Origin: Toxotes chatareus
Taxonomy: Eukaryota; Chordata; Actinopteri; Toxotidae
Assembly: GCA_016801885.1 (NCBI GenBank)
Contig: CM028884.1
Span: 24,801,005 to 24,865,004, forward strand
Length of the DNA: 64,000 bases
Reading direction: 5' to 3'
The stretch's first letter is position 1. Every line of letters begins with the position of its first letter. A program made the translations under genes and the position numbers. The notes under the pieces were generated by a model. That model was not told the DNA's origin. It saw only the letters and a list, made by a program, of their open reading frames with translations, and did not search any database. Positions 52,926 to 63,317 of the stretch are shown one piece after another.

Positions 52926-53663
52926 TCCTTACTGTGGCGAAACTTTCCATAAATGGTCTGTGAGCGTTTGAAGACGAAGGGACGACAAAGAAGAACGGCT
53001 GTAAACTGATGCAGGAAGTCTCAGATCACCGATAAGCATCAACCCGTCAATCAAACCAGGTCAGAGACGAGCTGGCAGCGTGGGCTGAAGAAAATGCACA
53101 ACATCCCTGATAGTGATGATGCTGCAATCTGGACCGACCTGAGTCACAACACGAATGTAAAACCAGGTCAGACCCTGCAACGCGCTCACATCCTGCGTCA
53201 CATGACTGATGCAACTCCGCAGATCTAAGAGCTCCAGCAGAGAAGAAGACAGAGGGGACGAGCCTGAATGATTCAGGGGTCCAGGGTGACCACAGGCCCC
53301 ACACCAAAATACCGTCACATCAGACGTGTTTATCTTGTTACATCAGACATTAAAGCAGCTGTGATGCAGAATCGGACATGATGTGAAGTCAAGATGTGAC
53401 GCCAACACTTTTCATCTCTGCTCAGGTTCCCTGTGAATCATCTCCATCCTGTCCAGTTACTGATGCACTGACACTTCCCTGAGCGAGAGTAACACGGACC
53501 GTGCTGCAGGACACAGCGTGGCTGGTGTGTGTTGCACTTCATGCTGCTTTACTTTAACTCTTCCACACGTCAGAGGGGATGCTGCAGTTCTTACTGCTGA
53601 CAAACAGACTTTTTACAGCCCAAATTTCACAGCCCACAGACGTGTGTAGACAAACAGTTGCAT

Positions 53664-53741
53664 AAATGCTAGCATGCTAATTTTAGTTCCTTGATATGAA
53701 GAAATATGAAACAAAGCCAAACAGCATCTGAAAAACAAAAA
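53664..53741. repeat. 78-bp direct repeat, left copy
   Basis: Matches 56154-56231 with four mismatches (about 95% identity). The two copies bracket il17a/f copy 2. Confidence 0.9.
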
Positions 53742-54009
53742 CTATAAACGTGTGTGGAGCTTTAAGATTTTTCTTCACCAGACCTGAAGGAGCCAAACCA
53801 CAGAAAACAGTTGTCTGATGATACTACTGATCCTCACATCTACCAGATTTAATGCACAGTCAACAAGTTGTTCTAAGGTGAAGTCTCCATGCTGCAGAGG
53901 AGAAGATGACCTAGAAAATCCACTGCAACAGAATAATTTAACTTCTGCACTGAGTGTGAAAGTGGGTCGAGCATCAGGCCTCATCATGCACTCTGGTCTG
54001 TGTGGTTTA

Positions 54010-54048
54010 GAAAGATGAAAGAAAGAAAGAAAGAAAGAAAGAAAGAAA
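54010..54048. repeat. (GAAA)n microsatellite
   Basis: About nine GAAA units, roughly 350 bases upstream of il17a/f copy 2. Confidence 0.9.
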
Positions 54049-54395
54049 AGATGGTGACATCATCAGAGGAAGTCCGACAGCAGTGCTGACTCTGACACTG
54101 ATCAGGATAAAAAGCTTTAACCCATGTCCATCAGAGCATCAGTGAAGGAGAAGAAGACAACGACTGACACCAGCAAACACCAGCAGAAGCTGAGACGATT
54201 TAAATCTGTGAGCGTCTAAATCTTCAAGAGACACAGTCGAGGTGAATACTTCAAGTTACAGCTTCTGACCTGAACCTCCAGCAGAGCCCGAGGAGCCTTT
54301 CAACTGTGACGAACAGCCTGAAAGATCTGAGAAATCTGAGGACGAGAAAAGGAAACGAAAACTCGAAGCAGAATAGTTCCTGAAGGACCATCAGT

Positions 54396-55328
54396 ATGTT
54401 TTCAACATCAAACTCCTCCAAAGTGAAGGTGAGAGCAGCTGAACTTTTAGGTCGTTTGTGAACTGTAGCTACTGTACGCAGGCTAATTTTTACTGTGTTG
54501 TATTAAGCTGAATGCCTCAAACCTTCGGATCCTCTCAGGGTTTTTAGAGCGTCTGAATGCTGTTATACAGACACTGAGTGTAGCTGTTTCCACATGAGTG
54601 TGGTTCCCTTGTTGCATGTGATGATGAAGACTGATGAAGAGTGAAAGTGTGAGACTATGATTAAGAAAAAAAAAGATTTCCTACTCATGGAAAAGTAAAA
54701 GCATTAAAGCCTTTCTGCTCCTCTTCCTCAGGCTGCCTGCGCTGTGGCAGTGATGGTGATGATGATGATGATGATGATGGAGGCAGCAGCCATGCCAAAA
54801 CCAGGCGGCCAAACAAAACACTCAGCGAAGACACACAAGAAGTCTGAGGGTGCGGCGGTAGAGATGGTCTCCCTGCAGCTGGACCCCAGCTCTTTGATTC
54901 TTACCAGAAACATCAGACCACTTGAGAATGCCTCCATCTCCCCGTGGACATACAAGTAAGAACACACACACACGTCTCCTAAAATAATTAAAGCAGAAAA
55001 CAGCAGTATGGTGCGTTAATCACGGCGTTAAAGACAAACTGATATTTATGGCTTTTTGTCCCTTCTCTCCCTCCATCCCCAGCGTCTCCCACGATGACTC
55101 TCTCTTCCCACCCGTGCTGTCAGAGGCTCGCTGTTTGCTGCAGGGCTGTTTGAACTCTGAGGGCTGGAGGACCGGAGCCTGGAGTCCAGACCCATCATGC
55201 ACCAGGTGCTGCTGCTGCGGCGGGTCAGGTCAGCGGGGGCGGCGCACAGCTACCACTACAGGCTGGAGTCCCGCCTCATCGCAGTGGGCTGCACCTGTGT
55301 CCGACCCATAGTCCAACAGCAACAATGA
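54396..55328 (+). CDS. il17a/f: interleukin-17A/F-type cytokine (copy 2, frameshifted as read)
   Basis: Three exons on the plus strand: 54396-54428, 54732-54955 and 55083-55328. They have the same 33-base first exon and the same phases as copy 1. Hallmarks: SISPWTYNVSHDD, LSEARCLLQGCLNSEG and, in another frame, PIMHQVLLLRRV, RLESRLIAVGCTCV. The reading frame breaks once between these two parts, near 55160-55170. As read, the frame stops at 55309-55311 and loses the VGCTCV end; the other frame runs to TGA at 55326. This is a one-base loss, from either an assembly error or a real lesion. The signal-peptide core is a run of seven ATG codons. Two N-glycosylation sequons (NAS, NVS) are present. 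Both cysteines that join chains in IL-17A/F are absent. It is divergent from copy 1, whose start codon is 7.8 kb away. Confidence 0.85.
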
Positions 55329-55711
55329 AGACCAGTGGACACGGGACCAGCTCCTGGGTCGGTCTGAAACAAACGGAGGCTTCAGCACAAAGAATGCCAG
55401 AAAAAAGAAGCCTGGAAATTATGAAAGGAAAAAAAATACAATCCATCTTTTTGTTTTGTTTTTCAGCATTTGAATTTATCTTTTGTCTCCAAACAGCAAA
55501 ACATAAAACTGGAGAAACTGCACAACTAAAGCTACAGTGGAGCTGAAGTTCAAACACAAAGATCATGATTGGATGTGTTTCATATATTGTGTTCTATTTA
55601 TGGTTTAAGTTAATTTAAATTTCATTTTATTTAAGTGTTGATCTTCAGCAGATATTTATTGGTGATGTTATATTAATGTATTTATAGTTCAGAGGCTGAA
55701 TGTGGTGATTC

Positions 55712-55717
55712 AATAAA
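55712..55717 (+). terminator. il17a/f copy 2 polyadenylation signal
   Basis: AATAAA about 385 bases after the last codon, in AT-rich 3' untranslated sequence, followed by a tgtccttgtttt downstream element. Confidence 0.6.
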
Positions 55718-57655
55718 AACAGTAAACAGAAGTAAAGTGTCCTTGTTTTATTCTTGAATTTAAAATATAATGTGATTTCTGTACATTTTCATCATCATCA
55801 TCATCATCATCATCAACCTGACTCTTTTACACTGACGTTGCCAGGGAAACAGACTGACACACACACAGAAACACACCACTGCAGCTGTAAACACTGTACA
55901 CAATCGATTATCAGGTGTTGATCAATAACATTCATTCATTCATATCAGCGGGGGAGGGGGCGGATAAATAAGTACTGGACAGTTAAATAACCAGTGATGT
56001 AGCTAATGCTACTGTTAGCCACGTTAGCTAAGTACCTGTTTATTGTTGGTGCATAATAGCAAATGTCTCATCCACTGACATCTGGCAAACACCCCGTGCT
56101 GTGTCCTCTCATCCAGTTCATACTGACACAGGTGTAGCTTCAAATAGTAGCTTAAATGCTAGCATGCTAATTTTAGTACCTCGATATGAAGAAATATGAG
56201 ACAAAGCCAAACAGCATCTGAAAAAGAAAAACGTGGGGGTCTTTAGTTCTCTGTGGGTGTTTTGACTCGAGCTTGTTTTGATTTGAAACCATCTCAGCAT
56301 CAGCTGTGCTTCGTCAGCGCTTTAATTTGAAATTGTCTCAGTATCGTCTTTACTTGAAGTGACATTTGTCTCGTTCTCATCTGTGAATCTTGTGAGCGTA
56401 TTAACTCAGACCTGTCTCAGCTTTGTGGTTCCTCTGGCTCTGATCTGTCTCCGGTGGGGGGGTTGGTCTCCTGTGGGTGTGATGACTCAGCTGTGTCCTG
56501 GCCCTGTGGGTGCTCTGGCTTAGACCTGTCCTTGTCTCATGGGTGTTTTTTTGTGGGTTTTGTCTCAGATTTGTTGGTGGTTGAAAATGGGACATGTCCC
56601 TGTCCATCTCACCTACTACAGTCTTTGGTCTTGACCAAGTCTTGGTTTTGACTTGATCTGCTCGCCTTGTCGTGGTCGTGTCTTGTGGTCTTTGACTACA
56701 GTCCTGTGAGAAAGACGCACACCTGCTGTACTTCCCTCCAGCTGCCATTAGATGTCACTGAACAGCCACACATTGCTGATCAAACCTTTCTCGCTGACCT
56801 ACTGTCTCAGTCAGTGCAATGAGTTAAACTGTCCAGCAGATGGAGCTGTTTAACTCAGATTAGTTGTGTATCCAGGTATGGGAGATCCCTCCTGCTCAGC
56901 TCTCCTGGCAGGTGGAGAGACGTGGAGGCGGGTGGAGACAGTCCAGTCTCTGCTCCATTCGGGTGAAAGTTCCTTTGTGTGGTTTGGGTTCGGGTCCGGT
57001 TTCTGTCGGGGCTTTGTCTGGTCGGTTTGGTTCGGCTGAGTATAACTTGTGAAGATGCCGAATCCTTGACACACAGTCACACACACACAAACACATTGGC
57101 ACTGTTGGCATGGCAACAAAGCACAGTAAAACCCTGTGAACCATCTAATGATGACTGAGTCTGAAGCGTTCCTCAGTTTTTCTCGTTATAAAGAGTTTAT
57201 CTCGTTAAAAAGAGTCCTGGTTGGTCAGAGGAGGTCGAGCGGCCGGGCTCGCCCTCAGCCCTCCTCCTCTTTTTCTTCTTCTCTCACTCTTTTCAGAGTC
57301 TCTTCCTGTCAGCCTCCCAGTTGAAGCAGCGCCGGGCTCCCGACACATCAACCCTCAGATCATCAGCCCTCCAAAATGGCTTCCAATTAAAGTTCAGCTT
57401 GTGTTGTGATCAGGCCATCAAGACACCTGCAGGAAGAGAACAGGGGCTGAAGTTTGCACAGTGACTCCCAGTCACGGTTATTCCCAGTGAAGGTAAATCT
57501 GGTAACACTTTATAATTTAAACCATGATTTACTGTATAAATCAGGTCCCAATAAAACACTACTGGAATTTTAATGTAGGTACAGTGGAAGGAATCAAGAT
57601 TATGGAGAACAACTGGACATTTTATAACAGATCAGATTTTCTGTCATTATTTGTT
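55718..57655. other. intergenic stretch, il17 copy 2 to stathmin
   Basis: Contains (ATC)n at 55791-55814, the right copy of the 78-bp repeat, and T/G-rich sequence at 56400-56700. No exon was recognised. Confidence 0.5.
56154..56231. repeat. 78-bp direct repeat, right copy
   Basis: Same orientation as the left copy at 53664-53741. Includes gctagcatgctaatttta and gatatgaagaaatatga. Confidence 0.9.
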
Positions 57656-57661
57656 TTTATT
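57656..57661 (-). terminator. candidate stathmin polyadenylation signal
   Basis: AATAAA on the minus strand, about 320 bases past the stop codon. No transcript evidence. Confidence 0.4.
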
Positions 57662-57977
57662 AAACTTCATCCAGTACTATAGGGAAAAAAAGCCCTGTCG
57701 TCAATCCCAAGAACATGAACTGGCATGTTGCATTATGGGAACTCCTCTATTTGACATGTTGATCTGAGTGTTGAGGGATTTTCCTTTCCCTCGCTGTGCC
57801 CCCACAGGTTTTATAGCACATCAGAACTGTTGGTATATTATATCACTCATTATGTCAGCACTGCTCTGAATCTCCAAAAATACTTTCCTCCAAAAATGTC
57901 CAGTTGTTCCTTTGTTTTCTTCACTGAACCCACATGTAAGCCAGGCTAGCTGTTTCCACCTGTTTCCAGTCTTTATG

Positions 57978-59588
57978 CTAAGCTAAGCTAACCACATCCT
58001 GACTCAGCTGTCTCCTCCTCCTCCTCCTCAGGCCCGTCCTCACCTCCACACTGTGCTTGTCCTGAAAGACAAACAAAACAACACAAACTCGCGTCAGCGC
58101 TTCGTTTCTCTGAAGCTGAATGTGAATCGTCTCAGAAACTGAAAACTGAAATGTGACAGAAAACTCTGCGTCTTCACCTCCTCCTGCAGCCGCTCCTGTG
58201 AGGCGTTCAGGTGCATCTGCCGCTGCTCCTTGCGGGCGTCAGCGCGGTGCTCCTGCCGCTCTTTGGTCAGAGCTTTCTGAGCAACCTCCCGCTCGTGCTC
58301 CCTCCTCTCGGCCAGGTGCTTCAGCAGCTCCGCCTCCTGACACTAGAGGGAGACAGAGGGAGAGTTTACAGTGAGTTTCCACTGAGTTTGAGAGTGTGAG
58401 TTAGTTTCTTGGTGGTTTCTCTGGTAGCATTGTTTCTGACATCAAACCGAAGCAGCGCTCTGTGTTCGGTCGATTTGAAAATCAATCAAAAGTCAAACGA
58501 CTGTTTCCAATCAGATTCGACAGCAGATTTGATGCTGACAGACAAAAACTGTCCTGGATTCTTCTGTCAGTCAGAACAGCAGAGCTCAGGAATTGTCTCA
58601 GCAACTGATGAAATTAAAGACAAATCCTACAGACAACACGTGCTACCTAACATGAACAGCCTGGAATCTGTGGTCTGCTGTCGCCACAGATCTGACAGTC
58701 TCTGAATCCACCCTCACACACCTTCCTCCTCTCCTGAGCGGCGTCCAGTTTCTTCTGGATCTCCTCCAGTGATGGTTTCTGGCGAGGCGGTGTGGTGGCC
58801 CTGAGCTCAGGGCCGCCGTCGAAGGTGGGCGGTTTCAGGATGACCTCGAAGGCCTGGCCGCTTGCGCGCTTGCTCAGCTCGATCACCTCCATGTCCCTGA
58901 TGTTGCACAGGTTCAAGTCCACCACACCTGCTGCAAGAAGAACACAAGACCATGAAGTGACCTCAGACTGGCAGATTTCCTCTGCAGGAAGATGTGATTA
59001 AAGAAAGTCAGCCTTTCTCTGTGCTGGGGTCAGCAGAGGAAGCAGGGTAGCTGAGTTCAGAGCTTTCAGGACACATTAAACCTCCAGATGAACTCTCACA
59101 ATAAATTCTATTATCTGGGCTGAAAATGTTTTAAAAACAAACTTTACATAAATATCTTCAACATGCAGATTTCCATGTGAGAAGCATTGTAAACACAACA
59201 CAAACATAATAAATACTTCAGACATAAGGATAACTGAGCTGTCTCCATGACGACTGAACAAGCACCGTTCACTGGCTGTGAGATACAGTTTATGGACCGT
59301 GAGCTTTCAGATTTAGGCTGCTGTTGGTTTGTTGGCAGAATAGAACAGAAAACAATAGAATACAGCAAAGAGAACAGGGTGCTGCTGACCTTCCTTCTTT
59401 TCCACTGTGCTGTCTCTGGGTTCAGGAAGGATGCAGGAGCAGAAGAGAGACACCAGGGGGAGCTCTCTCATCTTCTCTCTGTACGCTGGAACATCCAGAG
59501 CCACAGATCAATACAGACTCTGACACGCTCACAAAACCGATCAATCAGAAATCAATCACCAATCATCTGTTCTACCTGCCAGAGTCAT
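57978..59588 (-). CDS. stmn4: stathmin-4 (RB3)-like protein with a divergent tubulin-binding domain
   Basis: Five coding exons on the minus strand: 59588-59576, 59485-59390, 58930-58722, 58342-58178 and 58061-57978. All phases agree, giving 188 residues; human STMN4 is 189. The tiny first exon (MTLA) joins AYREKMRELPLVSLFCSC, the Golgi/vesicle-targeting palmitoylated N-terminus of the neuronal stathmins. VDLNLCNIRDMEVIELSK, SGQAFEVILKPPTFDG and PSLEEIQKKLDAAQERRK follow STMN4 closely. After EAELLKHLAERREHEREV the sequence diverges and is about nine residues short, lacking the family's ENNNF segment. It ends with an unusual arginine run (LRRRRRRQLSQD). Known role: sequesters tubulin dimers in neurons. 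It may be the teleost extra copy (stmn4l) rather than stmn4 proper. The start is supported by the exact MTLA-A-Y junction. Confidence 0.9.
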
Positions 59589-60655
59589 CCTGCTGCTGCT
59601 GCTGCTGTAGTTTTCTGTCAAAGACACTGTGGTGAGGTAGAGTCTGTTCCTGAGGACAGAGACACAGAGACAGAGACAGAGACAGATGAGTCAAACTGAT
59701 GTAAATACAAGACGACCTGCAGAGAAGACACTGCCAGTGAGGACGAGCTCAGAGTGCAGTAAGGAAACTGAGTGACGGAGCCCCGAAGTTTGCTCTCATG
59801 CACTTCACAGACTGAAAGTAACTCAACATCATTTGGATCCAAAGCTCAGATTTCGCTTGTTTGTGCTTTTTAAGAGCGATGACTCATTCACACCAGTCGG
59901 AGTGTTCGCTGACATGACGCGCTGCAGGAGTTTGGACTCGTGAACAAACACTGGAACTGAGTCAGTGTCCAACAGCACAGAACATGAACGGTCAGAAGCT
60001 TTTTCCTCAGAGTTTCATCAACATTAAAACTGAAAGGAAACATTTCCAAAATAAAAGCTGCCTGCCTGCCTTGCAGAAACAGCGGAGCTGCAGTTCAAAG
60101 TTTACTCTCATCAGTTCACACATCAGATAATTTTCCATGAACTGACTCAACTCTGCATGAAGCCAAATCTCCCTGTTTACATCCAGAAAGTGATTCAGGT
60201 CAGAAACACAAGAGAAGAACATGAAGCTGCTGAGAATTGTGTTTGCATCAGCTGGTTTTCAGCATATTCACTTAAACACAGGGCTGATGCAAACACAATC
60301 TTAAAATGTGTGTGCGTGTGCGTGTGTGTGTGTGTGTGCAGGGACTAAAGGATGATGTCATTGTTGCCAGTAAGCGCATCACCTTCTGCAGAGCCGAGCA
60401 GCTCCGACACTAAACCGATCGAAGGCAAAGAAAAAAAGAAAAGACAAATGAAACGATGCAGCAAAGACTGAAACAAAGAAAAGATGAAAAGGATGAATGG
60501 AAACTGCAGATGAACGAGTGAATGAAGAAGAAAACAGAACCTGAGCAGTGAAACCTACTTTCATCTGTGCACATTTGTGCTTTCTGTTCTGAAAAGAAGC
60601 TGCAGACATGCAGGGAACTGAAACCTAACAAAGCCAAACACATGCCTGAATATGA

Positions 60656-60690
<35 letters not shown>

Positions 60691-60713
60691 TGTTTGTGTG
60701 TGCGTGCACTCAC
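59589..60713. other. upstream region of the stathmin gene
   Basis: Immediately upstream of the start codon, on the transcript strand, lies a CAG repeat in the presumed 5' leader (about 59589-59609), and upstream of that a gacaga-rich repeat (about 59658-59690). TG repeats are at 60308-60339 and 60656-60703. Promoter elements were not recognised. Confidence 0.4.
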
Positions 60714-61024
60714 CCTGCAGTGATGCTTGGTCTCTGTTCTCTCTCTTCAGACTGAGGATCTGCAGCTCAGCAGCATCAGCACCAAACAGCAGCCTGCTAC
60801 ATGACATCACCCAGCAGTGATCTGATTGGCCAGCAGGGATACCGGGCTGTGATTGGTCGAGAGGGGCAGAGGGATGGGGAGGGGGAGGCGGTGGGGGAGG
60901 TGTGGGTTCAGAGCCGTGGAGGTTTGTTTCAGAGGAATCCTCCTGATCTCTGACTGAGAGCTCAGTGAATCTGCTCTGGATCACACAGAGCTTCAGCTTC
61001 AGCTTCAGCGGCCTGGTCTCGTCC
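60714..61024 (-). other. exon-like open segment, unknown product
   Basis: A minus-strand segment of 103 codons lies between a possible acceptor (gctgcag) and a consensus donor (gcagg|gtgagt). It includes a run of eight prolines and a coiled-coil-like end (AELQILSLKRENRDQASLQ). No family was recognised and no partner exon was found. It could be an upstream exon of a gene outside the window or a chance open frame. Confidence 0.25.
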
Positions 61025-62920
61025 CTGCAGCTTCACACTGTCACTGTGTCTGTGGTAGTTTGTGTGATTTTACTCTTTGCATAAACTGTCCAGCAAATAT
61101 TGACTTATTATTATTATTATTATTATTATTCCACATTAACAACAACACGCTTCTTCCCACGAGCTCATACTGAGAAAACTGTGCTATAAGATGGTTTGTG
61201 ATGAAAGATTAGAAATAATTCAGACTGGACGGTCAGACTGTCGTCTTCTCACAGGACAACTGTCTCTCTGAGGGGACATCATGCTGAGACCTTTGACCCC
61301 TCTGAGGAGCAGCCCTGAAGTGACACAGATGATGTTTCATCCACACAGCTTCATTCTTTCCTGACTTTTCTCCACCTGTCCCCCCGATCACCTGATTCCC
61401 TGCACCTGTCTACTCACCTGTTCTCCCCAATCAGCCTCCTGTTTCTAATACCAGCCCAGTGTCACTCAGCTTGATCCATTGGTTTCCTGTCCCCTGTACC
61501 TGTACCTACCTGTTTCCTGTTACCTGTTCAGGCTGTCTGTACCTGTTGGATTGATTTTTGCCTGGACTCTCAGTGAGAGGAGATCCATCCTGAGCTCGGT
61601 GACAGAAAGACACAGTTCAGGTCTGAGAAGATTCGACCACGTGTGAACTACAGAGAAAAAACTCAGACAGAAAGAAGAGAGAGTAAAAAACCCTGAAGAT
61701 CAAAAGTAACGAGAAGTGAATCTGCTTCTATCCGGTTTGATCCGGTTTGTTGGGTCGATGTGCTTCTCATGAAATGTCAGAGCTAAATTTAAAGGCTGAC
61801 AATGAACTGTTACTCATCCTGAGTGGAACACTCATCTCGCACACACACACACACACAGATCTGTGTGTGTGTGTGTGAAAACGCCTCCATCTGTTGATCT
61901 GGTTGACAGCCAAACTCTTCTCTTCATTCAAACACTGGAAAACGCTCACAGCTCCACGGAGGCTGCACAGTCTGTCATCTTCATAAGGAAAATGTTCAAG
62001 TTTCAATCAAATCACGATTTTTTTTTTTTAATCGTGGGGTTTTTAAAACAATTATCTCTGCAAAGTTAAGAGCATCAGACTCGGAGCTGAGGCCTTTTAA
62101 ATGTACTGCGCTGATGTAGCGTTGTCTGAAGGTTTAACTCTGTGTCCACAGTTCAGCACCTAATGATTCATGTCCAGTGTCAACCTGTCCTTTGTGTGGG
62201 GAGGTGGACAGAGGTTTGGCTGCTGGGAGGCGTGTCTGAGGTTTAGTGAAACCCTGCGCTCTCGCCGTGTGATTGGTGGATCTGGCTCACCACTGACCTC
62301 CGTCACTGTGGTGCAGCACCTGAAACAGAAAACAAACAAAAAAAGTCCTCGCTCTGCAGAAAAGGTCACATGGTGACGCTTCTGCTGCAGCTGGAAGGTG
62401 ATTGGCTGCAGACGTTCCTCTGACCTCTGCAGCAGAGAGAGGTTTTCAGATGAGTGTCCTCAGTGATCTGTGTGTGTCATGCTGTGTGTGTGTGTGTGTG
62501 TTTGGAGCGAAGACGCTGAATCTTCCTGTCTATTTTATCTCAGACATGTGACGTTTGTTTGTTTGTTTGTTTAGATTTAGAACAAAATGAAAGACGTGTA
62601 AAGAAAGATCGACCTCGACCTTTCACCTTCTGACTCCGCCTTCGTTCACACCTCAGTGTGAAGAATGTGACTGACAGAAGCAAGTAGAGGACTACAGCTC
62701 CCATCATGCACCAGGGCAGAACACTGTGTACTTGCACACCGTTCCTGCTGTTCTTCTCACACTGAACCAGATGATGTAATGCAGCTGCAGTGTGTGTGTG
62801 TGCGTGTGTGTGGAGGTGGCAAGGTGAGTGAGAGGCTGCAGTAATGAGGTGCAAGAGAAACCTCTACATCCCAACTGATGATGTCACCTGCAGCCAATCA
62901 GCTGAAAGCTCAGAGCCACA

Positions 62921-62953
<33 letters not shown>

Positions 62954-63291
62954 GCATTCAGCAGAAACAACAGCACATCTGCAGAACGTGATTTTATCAA
63001 AGAGCTTTGTTTCTACTGGTCAGAGCAGTTTAAAGGACGAGTACAGTTACTACAGAGCTGAACTGAGTAGAAGGGGTGTGATACAGAGGGGGGCGGGGCT
63101 TCTCCGGGTCTGCAGGCTGCTTTTGAGGACAAACAGCAGCAGACTAACGGGAAGAGATGACATCACCTCTGTCTCCAAGCGATGATGTCACCGAAAATGA
63201 GGTCATTGCACAGAGCTCAACACAGTGATGTCATCCCAAAGTGACAGAAAAAAAGAAAAGACGTGGTTGATAACGGTGGATGAGGTGAAGC
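61025..63291. other. intergenic stretch with simple repeats
   Basis: Contains (ATT)n at about 61107-61131, the CA-AGATCT-TG palindrome (61840-61877), a T-run at about 62021-62030 and TG repeats at 62483-62500 and 62925-62951. The open frame at 62540-62854 (minus) has a hydrophobic stretch but no family motif. Confidence 0.45.
61840..61877. repeat. self-complementary CA-AGATCT-TG repeat
   Basis: A CA run meets agatct and continues as a TG run, so about 38 bases are one palindrome. Confidence 0.9.
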
Positions 63292-63317
63292 TGGGGGGAG
63301 GGGGGGGGGGGGGGGGT
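63292..63317. repeat. long G run (G-quadruplex candidate)
   Basis: Six G, one A, then about 18 uninterrupted G on the plus strand. Confidence 0.9.

Noticed and set aside
62540..62854. Minus-strand frame with a hydrophobic stretch followed by CERRRSQK, resembling a single-pass membrane protein
   Set aside because: It runs through a CA repeat, lacks a signal or start context and has no supporting exons; hydrophobicity is limited to one short segment.
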